Origin: Granulosicoccaceae bacterium | Lineage (GTDB): Bacteria > Pseudomonadota > Gammaproteobacteria > Granulosicoccales > Granulosicoccaceae | Length of the DNA: 11,146 nucleotides | NCBI GenBank assembly: GCA_023301405.1 | Contig: JALZUX010000410.1 | Coordinates: forward strand, 1-11,146 | Direction of reading: 5' to 3' | In this document: piece after piece, positions 6,971-11,146 of the stretch | Numbering within the stretch: the stretch's first letter is position 1 | How the letters are laid out: each line of letters opens with the position of its first letter | Position numbers and translations under genes: made by a program | Notes under the pieces: model-generated | Database searches by the model: none | Seen by the model: the letters and a program-made list of their open reading frames with translations, nothing else | Told to the model about the DNA's origin: nothing

Positions 6971-7831
6971 ATGCAAATATCTATTGTCATCCCGACCTAC
7001 AATCGCTCAGCCATTATTTGTCGCGCGATTGATTCAGTGTTGCGACAAACCCGCCCGGCAGATGAAATAATTGTGGTCGACGACGGATCAACAGACAACA
7101 CATTAGACCTGCTTAAAGCAAAGTATTCTAAACAGATTACCATTATTGAATCAGCCGAAAACTCAGGAGTAAGTGCGGCACGAAATATCGGTATCAAACA
7201 CAGCAACGGTGATTGGATAGCACTACTGGATTCAGACGATGAATGGCTAGACACCAAGCTAGCCGCGCAGCAGCACGCACTACAACAAAACCCGCACCCG
7301 CTTTGCCACACCGAAGAAATATGGATCCGTAACGGCAAGCGCGTAAACCAAATGAAAAAACACGCCAAACAAGGGGGCGATATATTTGAAAACTGCTTAC
7401 CATTGTGTGCAATTTCGCCTTCTTCTGTGCTGATACACAAAGAACTCCTAGACAACATCGGTGGTTTCGACGAATCGCTTCCCGCTTGTGAAGACTACGA
7501 TCTATGGCTAAGAATATGCGCTGAGCACTCCGTGCTATTTGTAGACACACCACAGTTACTTAAATACGGAGGCCATGCAGATCAACTGTCAAGGCAGTAT
7601 TGGGGCATGGACAGGTTTCGGCTAACCGCATTGCAAAAAATCATCAAATCCGATCGCCTTAACCCCCAACAAAGACAAATGGCTATATCTTGTCTTGTAA
7701 AAAAAACACTAATACTACAGGCAGGAGCGTTAAAACATAATAATGTTGAAATGATCAATCTATGCAAAACGTTGCTTGGTCAGTACCAAAGCGAGCCTCA
7801 ACATTCAACCAACGAAGAAACAGGATCATGA
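6971..7831 (+). CDS. Family 2 glycosyltransferase
   Basis: 286-residue GT-A-fold glycosyltransferase that should transfer a sugar from a nucleotide sugar; donor and acceptor are unknown. The N-terminus ISIVIPTYNR is typical. VVDDGSTDNT (residues 35-44) binds the nucleotide, DSDDEW (87-92) holds the metal-binding DxD, and EDYDLWLRI (174-182) carries the probable catalytic base. The tail from about residue 199 has GGHADQLSRQYWGMDRFR. No membrane segment is seen, so it is likely cytosolic or peripheral. No clear Shine-Dalgarno precedes ATG 6971, but the start fits the family. It is the first gene of a coupled operon: its TGA overlaps the next ATG (ATGA). No other polysaccharide or cell-wall genes lie nearby, which is odd for a GT2 enzyme and links its job to its two operon partners. 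Confidence 0.88.
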   Translation: MQISIVIPTYNRSAIICRAIDSVLRQTRPADEIIVVDDGSTDNTLDLLKAKYSKQITIIESAENSGVSAARNIGIKHSNGDWIALLDSDDEWLDTKLAAQQHALQQNPHPLCHTEEIWIRNGKRVNQMKKHAKQGGDIFENCLPLCAISPSSVLIHKELLDNIGGFDESLPACEDYDLWLRICAEHSVLFVDTPQLLKYGGHADQLSRQYWGMDRFRLTALQKIIKSDRLNPQQRQMAISCLVKKTLILQAGALKHNNVEMINLCKTLLGQYQSEPQHSTNEETGS

Positions 7832-8655
7832 TAAATTTTGTCATAGCGCTGTATGCCGAAGCCAAACCTGTTATCGACTACCTGGGACTGAAGAAATTAC
7901 AGGCATGGCAGCCATTTCCGATCTACGCATCTGAACGTTATCACCTTATTGTCAGCGGCGTTGGAAGATGCAATAGTGCTGCTGCTACAGCATGGCTCGC
8001 CAGCCTGACCAATTCAGACCATGCTGACTCTAACGATGTCTGGCTTAATCTGGGCATCGCAGGCCACAGCGTCGAACCGCTCGGAAAGATGATGTGCTGC
8101 CATAAAATCACCGAGCAATCCACAACCAAAAGCTGGTATCCGGTACAGATAAAATCATCAATAGAGAGCTCAGATTTATTAACCGTTGATCAGGTAACAA
8201 CCACATACACTAAGCACTCACTTCACGACATGGAAGCCAGTGGCTTTTATGCAACGGCGTTACGATTCACTACTTCAGAATTAGCTCAATGCTTGAAAGT
8301 CGTGTCAGACAACAACCAAAACTCAATCGAAAATATAAACAAAGAACTTGTCAACAGACTGATAAGCGATAACCTGCCCAGCATCACGACAGCCGTTGAT
8401 AGCCTTATGGAACTCTCTTTCGACAGCCTTCCCCCTGACATTCACCACCTGGAACAACCCATCGCAGAACATTGGCGATTTTCAGTAACACAAGCCAGAC
8501 AACTACAACGATTGCTACACCGCTACTGCGTTATCGTCGTCGATGAAGCTAGTCCGCTAACCACACAACTCCAATCAGAAAATTTCACTCAAGCATCACA
8601 GGTGTTAGGGTTCATTAAAAATAAACTGGATCAACACTTGGTTGAATTATCCTGA
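7828..8655 (+). CDS. MTA/SAH nucleosidase-like protein (phosphorylase superfamily)
   Basis: 275-residue protein of the purine nucleoside phosphorylase/MTA-SAH nucleosidase superfamily, inferred to split a purine nucleoside. By my alignment to E. coli MTA/SAH nucleosidase (Glu12, Glu174, Asp197), FVIALYAEAKPVI gives Glu11, HDMEASGFY gives Glu136 and VVSDN gives Asp161, so all three catalytic acids have counterparts. VSGVGRCNSAAATAWL (42-57) and LNLGIAGH (73-80) match the base and sugar-phosphate loops. The middle is about 37 residues shorter than in the E. coli enzyme, and there is a C-terminal extension (about 195-275) I do not recognise. I chose ATG 7828: it gives the family N-terminus and overlaps the glycosyltransferase stop (ATGA), with AGGA just upstream. 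An in-frame ATG at 7762 would add 22 unrelated residues. The stop overlaps the next gene by one base. Confidence 0.75.
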   Translation: MINFVIALYAEAKPVIDYLGLKKLQAWQPFPIYASERYHLIVSGVGRCNSAAATAWLASLTNSDHADSNDVWLNLGIAGHSVEPLGKMMCCHKITEQSTTKSWYPVQIKSSIESSDLLTVDQVTTTYTKHSLHDMEASGFYATALRFTTSELAQCLKVVSDNNQNSIENINKELVNRLISDNLPSITTAVDSLMELSFDSLPPDIHHLEQPIAEHWRFSVTQARQLQRLLHRYCVIVVDEASPLTTQLQSENFTQASQVLGFIKNKLDQHLVELS

Positions 8656-9641
8656 TGATCGAAAACATCTACATAGAAGAAGAAATTTTCGATCACCCCA
8701 GAACTCGTAAAATAGTCTCAAGATATCCCAACGCTTCCATCATTAAATGCGAACGATATGGCAACGTCTTTAATAGTAATGCCCAGAATTTTCGCATTCA
8801 AAAAAAGCAACCTTCCCTGATACTTGCTAAGAAAAATTCTGGCCGAATTCTGGAGACGCCAGTGGGCTACGGGATTGGCGGCACCAACAACTATTACTTT
8901 TCCCATATGCTTAACTGTCTGTATGACTGTCGCTACTGTTTTTTGCAGGGTATGTATCGATCAGCCCACTATGTGGTTTTTGTAAACTACGAAGATTTCC
9001 TAGACGACATCACACAACTATCAAATCAAACAACAGAGCCAGCCTGGTTTTTCTCGGGCTATGATTGCGATAGCCTTGGCATGGAACCAGTAACAGAATT
9101 CATGAGTTATGCTTTGCAGAAATTCTCTAATCTGGGTAATGCTCACCTCGAAATAAGAACCAAAAGCACCCAGATTCGTACGCTTCTTAACCATGAGGCA
9201 TTTGACAATTGCGTGGTCGCCTATAGCTTCACTCCAGCTAAAATAGCCAACGCCCTTGAACACAAAGTGCCGTCATTCAACAAGCGTGTGAACTCGGCGG
9301 AAAAGCTTCAAAAACTAGGATGGAATATTGGACTGAGGCTTGATCCAATTATATATACAGATACTTTTGAATCTGATTATTCGGGCATGCTGCAAACAAT
9401 TTTTGCTAAACTCGATGCCCGTAAAATTCACTCGGTCAGTTACGGTCCGTTTCGACTGCCAAGAGACTTCTTTAAAAAAATGGTAAAACTCTACCCACGC
9501 GAGAAACTATTTGCAGGGCCATTAACCGAAAACGGAAAGCTAGTATCTTACGAAAAAGACTTGGAAGAGAAGTGCCAACACTTCCTAAATAGTGAACTGC
9601 TCAAATATATTGATCAGTCTCAGATTTTTCCGTGCTCCTAG
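8655..9641 (+). CDS. Spore photoproduct lyase-like (SPL family) radical SAM protein
   Basis: 328-residue radical SAM enzyme resembling spore photoproduct lyase (SplB). The N-terminal part has NVFNSNAQNFRIQKKQPSLI and LILAKKNSGRI, like SPL. The 4Fe-4S motif CLYDCRYC gives Cys88, Cys92 and Cys95, followed by FLQGMY. Cys138 (GYDCDSLGME) lies 43 residues after the last cluster cysteine, near the spacing of the catalytic Cys141 in B. subtilis SplB as I recall it, though my alignment could shift by two residues. RTKSTQIRTLL and VAYSFTPAKIANALEHKVPSF are further family segments. Nothing here suggests a spore former, so the substrate may be another DNA lesion or something unrelated. The start ATG shares its A with the TGA of the nucleosidase-like gene (TGATG), so translation is probably coupled. 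It ends 29 bases before the converging binding-protein gene. Confidence 0.85.
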   Translation: MIENIYIEEEIFDHPRTRKIVSRYPNASIIKCERYGNVFNSNAQNFRIQKKQPSLILAKKNSGRILETPVGYGIGGTNNYYFSHMLNCLYDCRYCFLQGMYRSAHYVVFVNYEDFLDDITQLSNQTTEPAWFFSGYDCDSLGMEPVTEFMSYALQKFSNLGNAHLEIRTKSTQIRTLLNHEAFDNCVVAYSFTPAKIANALEHKVPSFNKRVNSAEKLQKLGWNIGLRLDPIIYTDTFESDYSGMLQTIFAKLDARKIHSVSYGPFRLPRDFFKKMVKLYPREKLFAGPLTENGKLVSYEKDLEEKCQHFLNSELLKYIDQSQIFPCS

Positions 9642-9670
9642 GCGGCACGCACCCGCACAATGCATCAGAG

Positions 9671-10864
9671 TCAGTATACGGACCTACCGAGTGCTAGAAA
9701 TCCAGCAGAATGACTGCGTAGACCTTCTTCACCAATGACGACCAGACTATCGATAGAATCACTTTTGTTACTCGATTGCTCACTCGTCAATGTGACCAAT
9801 GCAAGCTCAGGCTTGCCTTCGAGACCCAACGCCCATTCAGTGAATTTTTTGGTAATTAAACTGCTTTCTTCCTGCCACCATTGCGAATTACTCCAAAGCA
9901 GGCTACGTCGATTACCAACCCACGACGGCAACATTTTCTGATAACGTCGATCCATTAACTTTAAAGCAGAATAGCGAACAGGACCGTAACCAAAAAACGA
10001 CGCTACCCTTCCAGAGTTATTAGTCGACGCGGCGAACTGCATAAACTTCCAGGAAGCTTCCGGGTTTTCCGTGTCACTGGGAATTGCCCACAAGCTCATT
10101 TCGGTAACGGCCGCATCCCACAATACCTCTAACTGCTCTGATTGTTGTAGGGCGTTTCGGATAAGGCTATCACTACCCATCATCGCAAATGCGGCATGGC
10201 CGGACTGTATTAGCTCTAACGCCTCATCGTCGTTGTTAACCCATACGATATGTTCTTCGATCATTTTCAGTTTTTGATCAATTAAAGCCCATGACTCCTC
10301 AACATTATCAAGTGCAGAATATATGTCTGACAGGGCAACGCCACTGGCGACCAACGCCCATTCAGCAAGAGCTTTCGGGGACTGCCTTATAGCACGTCTA
10401 CCAGGAAAGGTTGCTACATCAAAGAAGTCAGCAATCAAATGTGGCTTTTCGCTAGCGTTGTAACGATTTTTATCAAACGCTACGACGGTCGACCACAGAG
10501 AATGCCCAATTGCACAGGGTTGCAATGTATTTGGTACAAAATCATGAATTACGCCTTGATCGCTGGGAATTTCATCAAGTCTGTCTAGAGGCAACAACAA
10601 AATCTGGCCGGTATCGCATGCCTCGACCGCCTCGGACAAAGAAAGCTCAACGATTCCGGGCACTGTACCAGCGTTACTTTCTGTCTGCCCTTTGGTTTTG
10701 TGCTCTACCGTCATGTCAAAATTTACAGAAAACGGTTGAAGTATTTCTGTGGTAATCACATCACCATGTGCCCCACCCCATGTAGAAACAGTAAGGGGAC
10801 TACCGAATCCGGAAATACAAAAACAGGTGGCCAATGTCGCTACCAACCGAGGAATTATAGTCAT
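9671..10864 (-). CDS. PotD-like periplasmic solute-binding protein, orphan, with C-terminal tail
   Basis: 397-residue periplasmic binding protein of the spermidine/putrescine (PotD-like) ABC transporter class. A signal peptide (about residues 1-22, Arg6 then a hydrophobic core) precedes LTVSTWGGAHGD, the usual first strand. CAIGHSLWSTVVAFDKNRY (117-135), FPGRRAIR (153-160), EALELIQSGHAAFAMMGSD (214-232) and the closing FTEWALG (341-347) fit the family. LATC at 11-14 is a poor lipobox, so a lipoprotein is possible but unlikely. After residue 347, where relatives tend to end, a 50-residue polar tail follows. The ATG at 10864 has AGAGG just upstream. No permease or ATPase gene lies on either side, so the transporter partner is elsewhere or the protein serves as a sensor. 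The ligand is not predictable; polyamine is only one option. Confidence 0.82.
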   Translation of the reverse strand: MTIIPRLVATLATCFCISGFGSPLTVSTWGGAHGDVITTEILQPFSVNFDMTVEHKTKGQTESNAGTVPGIVELSLSEAVEACDTGQILLLPLDRLDEIPSDQGVIHDFVPNTLQPCAIGHSLWSTVVAFDKNRYNASEKPHLIADFFDVATFPGRRAIRQSPKALAEWALVASGVALSDIYSALDNVEESWALIDQKLKMIEEHIVWVNNDDEALELIQSGHAAFAMMGSDSLIRNALQQSEQLEVLWDAAVTEMSLWAIPSDTENPEASWKFMQFAASTNNSGRVASFFGYGPVRYSALKLMDRRYQKMLPSWVGNRRSLLWSNSQWWQEESSLITKKFTEWALGLEGKPELALVTLTSEQSSNKSDSIDSLVVIGEEGLRSHSAGFLALGRSVY

Positions 10865-10884
10865 AGCCTCTTCTTTTGAAACGG

Positions 10885-10957
10885 GCCGACTCTTTTCTAC
10901 GTGGTCGGCTTAAACACTCCCTTAAAAGTAGCAGTCATCACACGTTCAACAACGTGT
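10885..10957. promoter_or_regulatory. Two inverted repeats upstream of the binding-protein gene
   Basis: GCCGAC (10885-10890) and GTCGGC (10904-10909) form a 6-bp inverted repeat with a 13-base loop, about 20 bases upstream of the binding-protein ATG and just before its AAGAAGAGG ribosome binding site. A second stem, ACACGTT (10940-10946) and AACGTGT (10951-10957), has a 4-base loop. On the minus strand both would lie in or near the mRNA leader, so they could be RNA hairpins or operators. No convincing promoter hexamers were found there. Confidence 0.3.
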
Positions 10958-11116
10958 TTGGTTAAAAAAAACCACAAATATCAGTTTTTAGCCAGTAAAG
11001 CACAATCAATTATTAATAGATGGCAACCAGACATTGCAGACGAAATTCCCTCAACTATACATACAGTGCAACCCTGGGAGCATGGCCCAGTGATCGACGA
11101 ACTGGTGCGAGAATGA
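10901..11116 (+). CDS. Possible small hypothetical protein
   Basis: Open frame of 71 codons from GTG 10901 (or shorter from TTG 10958); neither start has a visible ribosome binding site. The C-terminal half (NRWQPDIADEIPSTIHTV, then QPWEHGPVIDELVRE) looks protein-like, while the first 20 codons overlap two inverted repeats and look less so. Its TGA overlaps ATG 11113 (ATGA), the same arrangement as in the operon at 6971-9641, which is the main reason for listing it. I do not recognise a family. It may be a chance frame. Confidence 0.25.
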   Translation: MVGLNTPLKVAVITRSTTCLVKKNHKYQFLASKAQSIINRWQPDIADEIPSTIHTVQPWEHGPVIDELVRE

Positions 11117-11146
11117 TCTACCAGTTAGCTGTTGTGATCTACTTTT
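11113..11146 (+). CDS. Possible start of a gene cut by the right edge
   Basis: ATG 11113 overlaps the preceding TGA and opens MIYQLAVVIYF before the window ends. The hydrophobic start would suit a membrane protein or signal peptide, but eleven codons cannot show this. Listed only because of the ATGA coupling with the small frame before it. Confidence 0.2.
   Translation, partial: MIYQLAVVIYF

Noticed and set aside
6997..7553. Long minus-strand open frames inside the glycosyltransferase gene
   Set aside because: Antisense to a clear GT2 protein, with skewed composition typical of shadow frames.
7762..7827. Upstream in-frame ATG for the nucleosidase-like gene
   Set aside because: It would add 22 residues with no family resemblance inside the glycosyltransferase gene, while ATG 7828 gives the family N-terminus and an ATGA overlap.
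9642..9670. Terminator between the converging SPL-like and binding-protein genes
   Set aside because: The 29-base gap shows no stem followed by a T-run on either strand.

Overview
The window looks like chromosomal DNA of a Gram-negative gammaproteobacterium. This is inferred from the protein families: a PA0069-type radical SAM protein, a CbpA-like DnaJ protein, a GlsB/YeaQ-type membrane protein and a PotD-like periplasmic binding protein. Base composition looks balanced to slightly AT-rich. The species cannot be named from what I see. I see no rRNA, tRNA, CRISPR array, insertion sequence or phage gene.

Layout. Positions 3-2619 (+) hold two overlapping radical SAM genes. The first is cut by the left edge of the window; the second has an N-terminal cobalamin-binding-like domain. 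Positions 2683-3051 are a compact single-gene unit for a small GlsB/YeaQ-type membrane protein, with its own extended -10 promoter and a strong intrinsic terminator. Positions 3114-3908 (-) encode a glycerophosphodiester phosphodiesterase, and 4263-5672 (+) a beta-CASP metallo-beta-lactamase ribonuclease. These two are divergent, both appear to start with TTG, and a 354-bp intergenic stretch between them holds a tiny well-initiated reading frame and GATC-centred repeats. Positions 5846-6814 (-) encode a CbpA-like J-domain co-chaperone. Positions 6971-9641 (+) are a tightly coupled three-gene operon: a family 2 glycosyltransferase, an MTA/SAH-nucleosidase-like protein and a spore-photoproduct-lyase-like radical SAM protein. 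Positions 9671-10864 (-) encode an orphan PotD-like solute-binding protein with an unusual C-terminal tail. The right end holds hairpins and perhaps the start of another (+) operon.

How the genes may work together. Three of the nine well-supported genes are radical SAM enzymes, and two of these (first and last) belong, from memory, to the same SplB/COG1533 superfamily. The best candidate for an undescribed system is the 6971-9641 operon. Its genes overlap as ATGA and TGATG, which suggests coupled translation. The nucleosidase-like protein keeps counterparts of all three catalytic acids of MTA/SAH nucleosidase, enzymes of a family known to accept 5'-deoxyadenosine, the usual by-product of radical SAM chemistry. 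A glycosyltransferase, a nucleosidase and a lyase-like radical SAM enzyme made together suggest a small modification or repair pathway, but the substrate is unknown.
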